Below are positions 15,956-25,161 of a stretch of DNA of 64,000 nucleotides, one piece after another. The notes under the pieces are model-generated. The model saw only the letters and a list, made by a program, of their open reading frames with translations. It was not told where the DNA came from and did not search any database. The translations under genes and the position numbers were made by a program. This stretch comes from Actinoplanes xinjiangensis (GTDB lineage: Bacteria; Actinomycetota; Actinomycetes; Mycobacteriales; Micromonosporaceae): the NCBI RefSeq assembly GCF_003148685.1, contig NZ_QGGR01000005.1, positions 1 to 64,000 on the forward strand, read 5' to 3'. Every line of letters begins with the position of its first letter. Position 1 is the first letter of the stretch.

Positions 15956-17152
15956 ATGACGACCCGCCGCAACCTTCTGCTGCTCGCCGGATCCGCCCTC
16001 GCCCTCGGCGGCTGCCGGGAGACCGCCCAGGCCGCGCCCACCACGCCCACCGCGCCCGACGTGCTGCTCGCCGAATCGGACCGCGGGCTGCTGCGCCTCG
16101 GCCCGGCCGGCGAGCAGGTGCTCGGTCCGGCGGCGGCCGGCTACGACGGCGCCCACCTGTACGCGGCCCGGCCGGGCGGCCTGGACCAGGTGGACCCGGC
16201 GAGCGGAACCGCGGTGCGCAGCGCGGCGCTGGCCGACGGCTGGATCCCGCGGGTCGTCTCCACCGACGGCCGGGCGTGCGCGCTGAGCCGCACGGGGGCC
16301 TCCGATCGGCCCGCCGCGCGCGCCCGGACCCGGCTGCTGATCACCGGGCCGGGCGGGGCTTCGGAGCGGGACCTGGCCGGGGTGATCGAGCCGGACGCGT
16401 TCACCGCCGACGGGACCGGCCTGTTCGTGCTGGAGTGGCTGCCGGCGGCCGCGCCCGACCACTACCGGGTACGGCTGCTCGACCTGGCCACCGGGGAGGT
16501 GCAGCCGCTCAGCACCCGGGACAAGACGCCGCTGCCGCCGGGTGCCGAGGAGGAGATGCGCGGCGACGGGCGGCAGGCGGTGCTGTCCGCGGACCGGACC
16601 ATGCTGTTCACCCTCTACACCCACCAGCCCGGCCATCGGCACACCCGTGATCTGCTCTCCGGGCGGCCGGGCGGCGCGCACGCCTTCGTGCACGTGCTGC
16701 ACCTGAGCGAGCGGTGGGCGTACTGCCTGGATCTGCCGCATCCGTTCGGCGAGGGACCGGCCGCCGGGCACGCCCTGGCCGCGGACGGGCGCACCCTGTT
16801 CGTGGCCGATCTGAACGCCGGGAAGCTGGCCTACGCGAGCCCGGAGTCGCTGGCGATCGAGCGGGTGGTGGACGTGCCTCCGGTGCCGGAGTCGACGGCC
16901 GCCCTGGCGCTGACCGCGGACGGCCGGGTGCTGATCGGGGCGGGCGGGGTCACCGTGCTGGACCGTGCGTCCGGCCGGCAGACGGGCCGCTGGGAGCTGC
17001 CGGGCGCGGTCCGCGGGCTGGCCCTGAGCCGGGACGGTGGGCGTGTCTACGCCGGCGGGACCGGCCGGGTCACCTGGCTGGACGCCGCGACCGGCACCCG
17101 GTCGGGGGAGGTGGCGGTCCCCGGGTTGATCGCCCTACGCCACGTCGTGTGA
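15956..17152 (+). CDS. Lipoprotein with YncE-like beta-propeller
   Basis: 398 residues. A Tat/Sec-like N-terminus (MTTRRNLLLLAGSALALGGC) contains a lipobox with Cys20. The rest is a propeller of about seven blades with repeats such as DGRTLFVADLNAGKLAYASP and DGGRVYAGGTGRVTWLDAATG, as in YncE-like proteins. It is exported and lipid-anchored. The ATG at 15956 starts the signal peptide; the open frame upstream lies in the 63-bp repeats and is not coding. It overlaps the end of the convergent methyltransferase gene by 18 bp. Confidence 0.75.
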   Translation: MTTRRNLLLLAGSALALGGCRETAQAAPTTPTAPDVLLAESDRGLLRLGPAGEQVLGPAAAGYDGAHLYAARPGGLDQVDPASGTAVRSAALADGWIPRVVSTDGRACALSRTGASDRPAARARTRLLITGPGGASERDLAGVIEPDAFTADGTGLFVLEWLPAAAPDHYRVRLLDLATGEVQPLSTRDKTPLPPGAEEEMRGDGRQAVLSADRTMLFTLYTHQPGHRHTRDLLSGRPGGAHAFVHVLHLSERWAYCLDLPHPFGEGPAAGHALAADGRTLFVADLNAGKLAYASPESLAIERVVDVPPVPESTAALALTADGRVLIGAGGVTVLDRASGRQTGRWELPGAVRGLALSRDGGRVYAGGTGRVTWLDAATGTRSGEVAVPGLIALRHVV

Positions 17153-17749
17153 GCGGCGCAGCACGTCCAGCACGAACCACTCGTCCTCGTGGTGCACCAC
17201 GTGGTCCAGGCCGGCGGTGGCGAGCAGGGCGGCGTGCGCGTTGAAGCCGTCGTAGCTGCCGCTGTTCTCCCGGTCGCGGAAGTGCACCGCGACCAGGTCA
17301 CCGCCGGGCTCCAGGCGCCGGGTCAGTCCGTCCAGGGTGGCGGTCAGGTCGTCGCCGGACAGGTAGTAGAGCAGGTCACCGATGACCACCAGGTCGAAGT
17401 CGCCGTCCGGCAGGTCGGCCGGCAGCTCGGCCCGCTCGACCCGCACGTTCGGCAGGTCCGCGGTGTTCTGCCGGGCCAGCTCGACGGCCTCCGGGACGCT
17501 GTCGGTGGTGAGCACCTCGTCGCAGCGGCCGGCGAGCATCCGGCTGAGCGTGCCGATCGAGGCGCCCGGCTCGTAGCAGCGGCGGTAGCGTTCACGCGGC
17601 AGGCTGGCCACGGTGACCGCGAACTTGCGGCGGTCGTGCCACTTGGTCGCGACGTCCCACGGATCGTCCTTGGCCTCGTAGAGGCCGATGAAGTGGTCCA
17701 GGGAGACGGAGGTCTCGGGTGGCGCCGCGTCGCCTGCTGCTCGTGTCAC
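17135..17749 (-). CDS. SAM-dependent methyltransferase, NodS-like
   Basis: 204 residues of a class I methyltransferase. The N-terminal block DPWDVATKWHDRRKF and the motif I region YEPGASIGTLSRMLA followed by DEVLTTDSV are typical of NodS-like proteins (named for a Nod-factor N-methyltransferase, with unknown substrates in actinobacteria). Motif II/post-II is FDLVVIGDLLYYL. The GTG start overlaps the stop of the upstream gene (GTGA), so the two are translated together. Confidence 0.85.
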   Translation of the reverse strand: MTRAAGDAAPPETSVSLDHFIGLYEAKDDPWDVATKWHDRRKFAVTVASLPRERYRRCYEPGASIGTLSRMLAGRCDEVLTTDSVPEAVELARQNTADLPNVRVERAELPADLPDGDFDLVVIGDLLYYLSGDDLTATLDGLTRRLEPGGDLVAVHFRDRENSGSYDGFNAHAALLATAGLDHVVHHEDEWFVLDVLRRSHDVA

Positions 17750-18801
17750 TCGGCGATTGTGCCTCCGTCCCGGCCCTCGGCCACGGTCAGGGTGCCGACG
17801 CCGTTCTCCGCGACCAGGTCGATGCCGCCGTCGCCGGTGCCCACGGTGAACCGGCTCCCCCGGTTGACGCCCTTCCTCCGGTCGCCGTAGAGGTCGACCG
17901 TGCCGGCGCCGCGTTCCAGGACGGCCCGGACCGGGGCGCGGCCGCCGGTGCTGACCCGCCAGTCGCGGACGCCGCCGGTCATCGAGATCGGTACGACCTT
18001 GTCCTGCCGGGGCAGTGTCAGGTCGATCTCGGCCGCGCCGCCGACCAGGTCCACCCGGCCGACCTTCGCGCCGGTGAGATCGATCGCGGCGGTACGGACG
18101 CCGCCGAGCATCAGCACCGACCAGGTGACGTCCGGGCTGAGGACCACGTCGACCTCGGCGGTGCCGGGGTCGGTGCCGTCGTCGACGAAGATCCGTACGG
18201 TGCCGTCGCGCACCTCGGCGCGGGTGCTGATACCGCTGCCGACCGGGCTGCTCACCCGGTACCAGTCCTCGCCGGTGTCGCCGACCCGCACGCTGAGCGC
18301 GGTGGTGCCGTCGGTGAGTTCCAGGGTGGCGAGGTCGGGCACCGGCGCGGCGGGCGCGCTGGTCTCGATGGAGACGGGCGGCTGACCGGCCGGGGCGGCG
18401 CCGGTGGCCGTGGCGGTCGGGACGGTCAGCACCGGGCCGGCGGTGGGTTCGGTGGGGCGGGTGGCGTACCACGCCAGCCCGGCGGCGGTCAGGATCGCGG
18501 CGGCCAGGGCGGCGACCGGTTTGCGGGAGGCGCGGCGGACACGGGTCTCGGCGAGCCGGAGTTCCACGGTGGGCCGCTGCGAGCCGCGGGGCATCCAGGC
18601 CGGATCGGTACGGACGGCGTCGGCCCCCTCCGGCTCGTAGTGGTCGGCGGCCGGCCCGAGCCGGTGCGGCGCGTCGGGCCAGAACCCGGAGATGTCGGGC
18701 AGCTTCGGCCCGGTCCCGGGTGGGCCGGTGACGACCAGTTCGATGACCCTGGGGTCGTTCTCGGCCGGGCTGTCGGTGTCAGAGACGGCAGGACTGTCCA
18801 C
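17746..18801 (-). CDS. Single-pass membrane protein with beta-rich extracytoplasmic domain
   Basis: 351 residues: about 110 cytosolic residues, a transmembrane helix at about 112-128 (PVAALAAAILTAAGLAWYA), a Pro/Thr/Ala linker, then an extracytoplasmic domain (about 165-351) of repeated short beta-strands of DUF4097/putative-adhesin type (AEIDLTLPRQDKV, GTVDLYGDRRKG, GGIDLVAENGVGTLTV). The GTG at 18801 was chosen because GAGGAGAG lies a few nt upstream. Cotranscribed with the overlapping methyltransferase. Function unknown. Confidence 0.65.
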   Translation of the reverse strand: MDSPAVSDTDSPAENDPRVIELVVTGPPGTGPKLPDISGFWPDAPHRLGPAADHYEPEGADAVRTDPAWMPRGSQRPTVELRLAETRVRRASRKPVAALAAAILTAAGLAWYATRPTEPTAGPVLTVPTATATGAAPAGQPPVSIETSAPAAPVPDLATLELTDGTTALSVRVGDTGEDWYRVSSPVGSGISTRAEVRDGTVRIFVDDGTDPGTAEVDVVLSPDVTWSVLMLGGVRTAAIDLTGAKVGRVDLVGGAAEIDLTLPRQDKVVPISMTGGVRDWRVSTGGRAPVRAVLERGAGTVDLYGDRRKGVNRGSRFTVGTGDGGIDLVAENGVGTLTVAEGRDGGTIAE

Positions 18802-18870
18802 GTAGCTCTCCTCGAGGCGCACGGCAGAACTCCACGCCGGTGATACGGATGCGAGCCCCGTTCGGTTCGA

Positions 18871-18884
18871 TTGGAGCGCTCCCA
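18871..18884. promoter_or_regulatory. CebR/CelR-like 14-bp operator
   Basis: TTGGAGCGCTCCCA matches the TGGGAGCGCTCCCA palindrome bound by LacI-family cellulose regulators (CebR in Streptomyces, CelR in Thermobifida) at 13 of 14 positions. It lies between divergent genes for a membrane beta-domain protein and an AbfB-domain protein and could serve either. No cebR gene is in the window. Confidence 0.55.
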
Positions 18885-18992
18885 ACAAATGGGGACATCG
18901 TTTCCTCTTGCCCTGAGATGCCCCGAGCGTGTAGATCCTTATCGAATCCTTAAGTGATTCTGTGTGAACGATCCCCCACGGAAGCGAAATTG

Positions 18993-19916
18993 ATGCCGGA
19001 AGACGACGCCCGTAACGGTCTGCGGGTCGGCGGCTGGATTCCGCCCTATTCACCCGGCGGCGGCCCCGCCGGGCCGATCCGGCCCACCGCACACGCGTAC
19101 GCCAACTCTCCCCGCCCCCGCGACTCCTTCACCCGCCTCCGCGGCGAGGGGACGATGCGGCCACGCCTCGTGCTGGCCGCGGCGCTCTGCCTCGCCTGCG
19201 CGGCGACCGCGGCGATAGCCGTGGTGCTGGACGCCTCCCGCAGCACCGAGCCGGTCGCCGCCGAGTTCACCGTCCCGGTCGTCCCCGGGCAGCCGATACC
19301 GGCCTTCCCGGCACCCTTGGACTCGGAGGACGTACCGGTCAGCGTGCAGCCGTCACCCTCCGGCACGGTGCCGCCGGTACCGTCGACCGAGCGCCCGGCG
19401 GTACCGCCGAAGAGTTCACCGGCGGCGACCCGGACCACCACGAGACCGCCCGCGGCGACGCGGCCGGCGCCCCCGCCCCCGGTCCGGTTGAGCGTCGGTT
19501 CGACGGTCGGGCTGGAGGCGGCCGATCGACCCGGGCACCGAGTCCGGCACCGTGACTTCCGTGGCCGGCTGGAGGCGGTCAGCGCGTCGAGCAGCGCCGG
19601 GGAACGCGCCGACTCCGGCTTCCGGGTACGCACCGGACTCGGCGACGACGACTGCGCCTCGCTCGAATCGGTGAACTTTCCCGGATATTATCTCCGCCAT
19701 CGAAATTTCGAAATACGGCTAGACAGGAACGACGGCTCGGCGCTATTCCGCCAGGACGCGACTTTCTGTCAGGTATCGATTCGGCAGGGCACCGCACTGG
19801 CGCTCCGGTCGACGAATTATCCGCGCCACTACGTGGTCGCCGACGGTGACCGGCTGAAGATCACCGAGACCACCGCGGCGGGGGCGACCGCCTTCACGCC
19901 GCGGAACGCGCTCTGA
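18993..19916 (+). CDS. Membrane-anchored AbfB (CBM42-like) domain protein
   Basis: 307 residues: a Pro/Gly-rich cytosolic N-terminus (1-50), a transmembrane helix at about 53-74 (RLVLAAALCLACAATAAIAVV), a long Pro/Thr/Ser linker (80-165), and a C-terminal beta-trefoil (about 165-305) with repeats SVGLEAADRPGHRVRHRDF, ASLESVNFPGYYLRHRNFE and ALRSTNYPRHYVVADGD. This is the arabinofuranosidase-B-associated carbohydrate-binding domain; no catalytic domain is attached. It would display an arabinose/arabinoxylan-binding module outside the cell. Confidence 0.8.
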   Translation: MPEDDARNGLRVGGWIPPYSPGGGPAGPIRPTAHAYANSPRPRDSFTRLRGEGTMRPRLVLAAALCLACAATAAIAVVLDASRSTEPVAAEFTVPVVPGQPIPAFPAPLDSEDVPVSVQPSPSGTVPPVPSTERPAVPPKSSPAATRTTTRPPAATRPAPPPPVRLSVGSTVGLEAADRPGHRVRHRDFRGRLEAVSASSSAGERADSGFRVRTGLGDDDCASLESVNFPGYYLRHRNFEIRLDRNDGSALFRQDATFCQVSIRQGTALALRSTNYPRHYVVADGDRLKITETTAAGATAFTPRNAL

Positions 19917-19951
19917 CCGACCCCGGCCGGCCCATCCGGCCGGGGTCGGTC
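19915..19951. terminator. Bidirectional hairpin overlapping a stop codon
   Basis: A perfect 16-bp inverted repeat (19915-19930, 19936-19951) with a 5-nt loop. Its left arm includes the last two bases of the AbfB gene stop codon, and its right end is 8 bp from the stop of the convergent beta-galactosidase gene. Confidence 0.85.
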
Positions 19952-19958
19952 AGTGCCC

Positions 19959-21950
19959 TCAGTTCGTCCGGAGAACGGTCACACCGCGGGCCGGCAGGAT
20001 CCCGGCGCCCGGCAGGGCGCCGAGGTCCACCGGCTCGTCGGTCCGGTTGATCAGGAACCAGTGGTCGCCGCGGACCGCCAGCTCGACCCGGCCGCCCCAC
20101 TCCGCGGGCAGCTCACCGCGCACCCCCGCCGGGCCGAGCAGGCCGGGCACCAGCGCGGCGATCCCGTCCGGGCCGAGACGGGTGGAGACGTACGCCGCCG
20201 ACCCGGCACCTGCCGGCCGCCGGGTGACCGCGGCACGCTCGGCCTGGTCCCCGGTCTTGTAGCGGGCCAGCACCTCGACGTCGTCGCCGGTCACATCGAT
20301 CCGGTCGGTCCAGATCGTGCCGGTGGTGCCGTTGTCCAGCTCGACGCTCTCCTGGTCGAGCAGCGGGCCGAACTCCTCGATCCGGATGCCCAGCAGCTCA
20401 CGCAGCGGTCCCGGGTAGCCGCCCAGCCAGACGTGGTCGTGCTCGTCCACGATGCCGGAGAAGTACGTGGTGACCAGGTGCCCGCCCCCGGTCACCCAGT
20501 CCCGCAGCCGGTCGGCCAGCGCGGCCGGGACGACGTGCAGGATCGGCGCGATCAGTACCCGGTACTCCTCCAGCGGCCCGCCCACCGGCAGCACGTCGGC
20601 GCGGATCCCGGCGTCCAGCAGTGCCGTGTACCAGTCCAGCGCCTCCTGCCGGTAGCGGAGCCGCTCGGTCGGGTGCGAGTCCTGCTCGGACACCCACCAC
20701 GACTCCCAGTCGAAGACGATGCCGACGGCCGCGCGGCCCCGGCGCGAGCCGGCGATGGGCGCCAGCTCCCGCAACCGCTCCCCCAGCCGGGTCACGTCCC
20801 GGAAGAGGTCGCTGTCGGTCCCGGCGTGCGGCAGCATCCCCGAGTGGTACTTCTCCGCGCCGGCCCGCGACTGCCGCCACTGGAAGTAGCAGACCGCGTC
20901 GGCGCCGTGCGCGACATGGGTGAGGGAGTCACGTTCCAGTTCGCCCGGCTTCTTGGCGACGTTGACCGGCTGCCAGTTGACCGCGCTCGTCGAGTGCTCC
21001 ATCAGGAACCACGGCCGGCCCTCGGCGATGTTGCCGGTCAGGTTGGCCGAGAAGGAGAGCTCGTCCCGGGCCTGTGGGCCGGGCAGCACGTAGTGGTCGT
21101 TGGACACGAAGTCGACGTCGGCGGCCCAGTCGGCGTAGTTCATCCCCTTCGTCTCGCCCATCACCATGAAGTTCGTGGTGACCGGCACGTCCGGGGTGAT
21201 CTGCCGGAGCAGGTCGCGTTCGGCCCGCAGGTGGTCCTTCAGCGCGTCCGAGGAGAACCGCTTGAAGTCCAGCTGCTGGGTCGGGTTCGGGTACGAGGCG
21301 GCCAGCCGGGGCGGCAGCACCTCCTCGAAGTCGTCGTAGCGCTGGGACCAGAACGCGGTCGCCCACGCCTGGTTGAGCGCTTCGACGGTGCCGTACCGGG
21401 CGCGCAGCCACCGCCGGAAGGCCCCCGCCGCGTCGTCCGAGTAGTCGTAGATGTTGTGACAGCCCAGCTCGTTGTTGACGTGCCAGGCCACCAGCGCCGG
21501 ATGCTCGGCGTAGCGGACGGCCAGCTCCCGGACCAGGCGCAGCGCCCGCTCCCGGAAGATCGGCGAGGTGGGCCGCCAGTGCTGGCGCCCGCCCGGCCAC
21601 AGGGTCTCCCCGGTCCGGGTCACCGGCAGGATCTCCGGATGCTTGCGGGTCAGCCACGGCGGCGGCGAGGCGGTGGCGGTGGCCAGGTCGACGGCGATAC
21701 CACCGGCGTGCAGCAGGTCCATCACCTCGTCGAGCCACGCGAAGTCGTACACGCCGTCGCGGGGTTCGAGCCGGGCCCAGGAGAAGATCGCGAGGGAGAC
21801 GATGGTGACGCCGGCTTCCCGCATCGCCCGTACGTCGTCGTCCCAGACCTCGCGGGGCCATTGATCGGGGTTGTAGTCCGCGCCGAATTCCAGACGCGCC
21901 GACCCGGCGCGGCGAAGCCAGCGCCGGGTCGTCTCTGAGCTGTGCGTCAT
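19959..21950 (-). CDS. GH42 beta-galactosidase
   Basis: 663 residues with the three GH42 domains: a TIM barrel (about 20-390), a trimerisation alpha/beta domain (about 395-600) and a small C-terminal beta domain. The acid/base Glu161 lies in AWHVNNELG and the nucleophile Glu318 in WFLMEHSTSAVNW. No signal peptide, so it hydrolyses imported galactosides in the cytosol. Its ATG overlaps the stop of the binding-protein gene. Last gene of the transporter operon controlled by the LacI regulator. Usual GH42 length. Confidence 0.93.
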   Translation of the reverse strand: MTHSSETTRRWLRRAGSARLEFGADYNPDQWPREVWDDDVRAMREAGVTIVSLAIFSWARLEPRDGVYDFAWLDEVMDLLHAGGIAVDLATATASPPPWLTRKHPEILPVTRTGETLWPGGRQHWRPTSPIFRERALRLVRELAVRYAEHPALVAWHVNNELGCHNIYDYSDDAAGAFRRWLRARYGTVEALNQAWATAFWSQRYDDFEEVLPPRLAASYPNPTQQLDFKRFSSDALKDHLRAERDLLRQITPDVPVTTNFMVMGETKGMNYADWAADVDFVSNDHYVLPGPQARDELSFSANLTGNIAEGRPWFLMEHSTSAVNWQPVNVAKKPGELERDSLTHVAHGADAVCYFQWRQSRAGAEKYHSGMLPHAGTDSDLFRDVTRLGERLRELAPIAGSRRGRAAVGIVFDWESWWVSEQDSHPTERLRYRQEALDWYTALLDAGIRADVLPVGGPLEEYRVLIAPILHVVPAALADRLRDWVTGGGHLVTTYFSGIVDEHDHVWLGGYPGPLRELLGIRIEEFGPLLDQESVELDNGTTGTIWTDRIDVTGDDVEVLARYKTGDQAERAAVTRRPAGAGSAAYVSTRLGPDGIAALVPGLLGPAGVRGELPAEWGGRVELAVRGDHWFLINRTDEPVDLGALPGAGILPARGVTVLRTN

Positions 21951-23290
21951 TTAACCGTGAAGCCCTGTTCCTGGCCGTACTTGACGGAGGCGTCCTGCCA
22001 GGCCTTCAGGCCGTCGGTCAGGTTGCCCTGGCCGATGTAGGCCTTGCCGACGGTGTCGCCGTAGATGCTGTTGGCGTAGACCTGGAACGGCAGGTACGAC
22101 CAGCCGCTCACGACCTGGCCCGCGGACTCGGCGAGCACCTCGTTGACCTTCTGGCCACCGAAGTACGGGAATTCCTTGTTCTTGAACTCGGTCGCGTTCA
22201 GTTCGGCCGTGGTGGCCGGGAAGGCACCGGCGTCGACCCGGGTCTTGGCGCCCTCCTCGACGGCGGCGTACTTCACGAACGCGTACGCCAGAGCCTTGTT
22301 CGCACCGGCCGCCGGGACGGTCAGGGAGCTGCCGCCGTTCTCCGCGGTCGCCTTGGCGCCGCTCTCCCACTGCGGCATCGGCGCGACCCGCCACTTGCCG
22401 TTCGCGGCCTTCGCGCCGGACTCCAGGTTGGACGGCATCCACGCGCCGGTGACCAGGGTGGCGATGGTGCCGTCGCCGAGGCCCTTGTACCACTCGTCGG
22501 TCCAGCCGACGACCGGCGAGAGCAGCTTGGCGTCGATCAGCTTCTGCCACTGGGTGGCGAACTTCGACGAACCGGCGTCGGCGAAGTTCACCGTCACGTC
22601 GGTGCCGGAGACGGTGTACGGCTTCCCGCCCGCCTGCCAGATCAGGCTCGTGGTGAACCCGGCGTCGCCACTGTCGCTGGTGATGTACGCCTTCGGGTCC
22701 GCCTTGTGCAGCTTCTCGGCCGCCGCCGCGTACTCCTCCCAGGTGGTCGGCACCGCGATCTGGTGCTTGTCGAACACCTCCTTGTTGTAGAAGAGCGCCA
22801 TCGGGCCCGAGTCGATCGGCAGGCCGTAGATCTTCCCGCCGGCGTGCACCGCGTTCCACGTGCCGGGGGTGAACTTGCCGTCCAGCCCGGCCGCGCCGTA
22901 CCCGTCCAGTTCGGCCACCGACTTGTTCAGGGCGAACTGCGGAAGGGCGTAGTACTCGATCTGGGCCACGTCCGGGACTCCGGTGCCGGCCTGGATGGCG
23001 TTCAGCAGCGCGGTGTACTGGTCGTTGCCCGTACCCGCGTTGACGAGTTCGACCTTGACCTTGGGGTATTTGACCTGGAAGTCGGCCGCGACCTTGGTGA
23101 TCGTGGTGTCCCACGCCCACACCTTCAGGTTGCCACCGGCCTCCAGTGCGGCGGCGACGTCGGCCTCCGACACGGTGCCGCCGCCGGCCCCGGTGTCCGG
23201 GTCGTCGGAGCTGGAGCAGGCCGTGGCGGAGGCCAGCAGGGTTATCGACAGCGCGGCGCCAAGGAGCGCCCGCCGGCGGATGATCGTCAT
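21947..23290 (-). CDS. Carbohydrate ABC transporter substrate-binding lipoprotein
   Basis: 447 residues of the MalE/UgpB-like cluster. The signal peptide ends in a lipobox (SATAC, Cys25), followed by a Ser/Asp-rich linker and a two-lobed binding domain. Features include LKVWAWDTTITKVAADFQ at the N-terminal lobe and GKIYGLPIDSGPMALFYNK, typical of sugar-binding members. GAAGGGA lies about 9 nt before the ATG. Order is permease, permease, binding protein, beta-galactosidase, so the ligand is probably a galactoside. The ATPase is not encoded here and is presumably a shared MsiK-type protein. Confidence 0.9.
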   Translation of the reverse strand: MTIIRRRALLGAALSITLLASATACSSSDDPDTGAGGGTVSEADVAAALEAGGNLKVWAWDTTITKVAADFQVKYPKVKVELVNAGTGNDQYTALLNAIQAGTGVPDVAQIEYYALPQFALNKSVAELDGYGAAGLDGKFTPGTWNAVHAGGKIYGLPIDSGPMALFYNKEVFDKHQIAVPTTWEEYAAAAEKLHKADPKAYITSDSGDAGFTTSLIWQAGGKPYTVSGTDVTVNFADAGSSKFATQWQKLIDAKLLSPVVGWTDEWYKGLGDGTIATLVTGAWMPSNLESGAKAANGKWRVAPMPQWESGAKATAENGGSSLTVPAAGANKALAYAFVKYAAVEEGAKTRVDAGAFPATTAELNATEFKNKEFPYFGGQKVNEVLAESAGQVVSGWSYLPFQVYANSIYGDTVGKAYIGQGNLTDGLKAWQDASVKYGQEQGFTVK

Positions 23291-23319
23291 TGCGGTTATC
23301 CCTTCGGTGATAGGGGATG

Positions 23320-24198
23320 TCACTGTTTGACACTCCCCGCGGCCAGTCCGGACTGCCAGTAACGCTGCAGCAGCAGGAAGACCACGGTGAGGGGGATGAT
23401 GGTGAGCAGCGAACCGGTGATCACCAGGTCGAAGACGACGTCGCCGCCGACCGTGTTGGCCTGCCGGTTCCAGGAGTAGAGGCCGAGGGTGAGCGGGTAC
23501 AGGTCGGCGTTCTTCAGCATGATCAGCGGCATGAAGAAGCTGTTCCAGGTCCACACCAGGTTGAACAGCAGCACCGTGACCAGGCCCGGGGCCAGCAGCG
23601 GCAGCGCCAGCTTGAAGAACGACCGGAACTCGCCGGCCCCGTCGACGCGCGCCGACTCGAGGATCTCGTTCGGCACCGCCTCGGTGGAGTACGTCCACAT
23701 CAGGTAGAGGCCGAACGGCGACACCAGCGACGGGACGATCACCGCCCACGGGGTGTCGGTGAGACCCATCTTCGCGAACATCAGGAACGTCGGTACGGCC
23801 AGTGCGGTGGGCGGCACCGCGATCCCGCCGAGCACGATCGCGAAGACCGCACGCCGTCCCCGGAAGTCGAACTTGGCCAGCCCGTACCCGGCCAGCGCGG
23901 CCAGCAGGGTCGCTCCGCCCGCACCCACCACCACGTAGAACACCGTGTTCAGGACCCAGCGCCCGAAGATGCCGTCCTGGTAGGTGAAGGTGTCGGAGAT
24001 GTTCTGGAACAGGGCGAAGTCGTCGCCGAACCACAGCCCGAAGGTGCCGAGCAGATCCTCCTGGGACTTCGTCGCGCTGAGCACGAGCCAGACCAGCGGA
24101 AGGACCGTGTAGATCAGCATCAGGCCGGTGACCAGGGTGAGCACCGTGCTGCGCTTGGTCTTCTTCTTCGTCACGCCCATCGTCACGTTCTTCTTCAC
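23320..24198 (-). CDS. ABC sugar permease (MalG type)
   Basis: 292 residues, six membrane helices, with the EAA loop (ESARVDGAGEFRSFFKLALPL) that docks onto the ATPase. The charged N-terminus (MKKNVTMGVTKKKTKR) precedes helix 1. It overlaps the upstream permease gene by 4 bases. Works with the adjacent MalF-type permease and lipoprotein. Confidence 0.9.
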   Translation of the reverse strand: MKKNVTMGVTKKKTKRSTVLTLVTGLMLIYTVLPLVWLVLSATKSQEDLLGTFGLWFGDDFALFQNISDTFTYQDGIFGRWVLNTVFYVVVGAGGATLLAALAGYGLAKFDFRGRRAVFAIVLGGIAVPPTALAVPTFLMFAKMGLTDTPWAVIVPSLVSPFGLYLMWTYSTEAVPNEILESARVDGAGEFRSFFKLALPLLAPGLVTVLLFNLVWTWNSFFMPLIMLKNADLYPLTLGLYSWNRQANTVGGDVVFDLVITGSLLTIIPLTVVFLLLQRYWQSGLAAGSVKQ

Positions 24199-25061
24199 AG
24201 CGACCCTCGCATGGTGCGGAGCTGGAAGAGGTAGGCGACGATCATCGTCGAGACACCCATCAGCAGCGCGATCGTCGCCGAGTAGTTGACCTGCTGCCCG
24301 GCGAACGACAACTGGTACGCGTAGATGTTCGGGGTGAAGTAGGTGGTCACCGAGTTCGGCGCCAGGCTGTCCAGCACCTGCGGCTCGTTGAAGAGCTGGA
24401 AGCTGCCGACGATCGAGAAGATCCCGGCGACGACCAGCGGGCCGCGCAGGGCCGGCAGTTTGATCGCGCGGATGATCCGGAACTCACTGGCCCCGTCGAT
24501 CGCCGCGGCCTCGTAGAGCGCGTTGTCGATCACCTTCAGCCCGGAGTACAGGATCAGCATGTTGTAACCCACGTACTGCCAGGTCACGATGTTGCCGATG
24601 GTGACGAGGATCCAGGACGGCCCGAGCGGGTCGGGCAGGCTCAGACCGAACGTCTCGTTGATGCTGCCGACCAGACCGAACCGGATCCCGTAGAGGAACC
24701 CGGCCATCAGGGTCGCGACGACCGACGGCACCGCGTACGGCAGGAAGATCGCGACCCGGAAGAAGCCCGCCCCGTAGAGCCGCCCGCTGTCGATCGCGAG
24801 TGCCACCAGCAGGGCCAGGCCCAGCATGATCGGCACCTGGATGAGCAGGAAGAGCCCGACCCGGGTCAGGGCCTCCCAGAACTGTGGATCGCTGAGGGCC
24901 TTGGTGTAGTTCTCCAGGCCGACGAAGCTGGTCCCGCCCACGAGCCGGGTGCGGAAGACGCTGAGGTACGCCGAGTAGCCGATCGGTGCCAGGAAGACCA
25001 GTGCGAAGACCGCCAGGAACGGACCGGTGAACTGCCACCCGATCCATGAACGCCGGGTCAA
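24195..25061 (-). CDS. ABC sugar permease (MalF type)
   Basis: 288 residues with six membrane helices and an EAA loop (YEAAAIDGASEFRIIRAIKLP). The start codon appears to be TTG, with a strong GGGAGGGGG stretch a few nt upstream; no ATG or GTG fits the family N-terminus. First gene of the four-gene operon; two perfect LacI-type operators lie just upstream of its ribosome-binding site. Confidence 0.88.
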   Translation of the reverse strand: MTRRSWIGWQFTGPFLAVFALVFLAPIGYSAYLSVFRTRLVGGTSFVGLENYTKALSDPQFWEALTRVGLFLLIQVPIMLGLALLVALAIDSGRLYGAGFFRVAIFLPYAVPSVVATLMAGFLYGIRFGLVGSINETFGLSLPDPLGPSWILVTIGNIVTWQYVGYNMLILYSGLKVIDNALYEAAAIDGASEFRIIRAIKLPALRGPLVVAGIFSIVGSFQLFNEPQVLDSLAPNSVTTYFTPNIYAYQLSFAGQQVNYSATIALLMGVSTMIVAYLFQLRTMRGSL

Positions 25062-25079
25062 CCGTGCCCCCTCCCAAGG

Positions 25080-25118
25080 ATGTTTACGTAAACATGTACG
25101 TCATGTTTACGTAAACAT
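25080..25118. promoter_or_regulatory. Twin LacI-family operators
   Basis: The same 16-bp perfect palindrome, ATGTTTACGTAAACAT, occurs at 25080-25095 and 25103-25118, 23 bp centre to centre (about two helical turns). The central CG and TTTACG/CGTAAA half-sites are typical of LacI regulators. The second copy overlaps the -35 position of the lacI-type gene (its -10 is TATAGT at 25127-25132). The first abuts the permease ribosome-binding site. Both transcription units would be repressed. Confidence 0.88.
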
Positions 25119-25161
25119 GACTGCCGTATAGTGGCACGGGCCACAAATCACGGTCAAGGAG

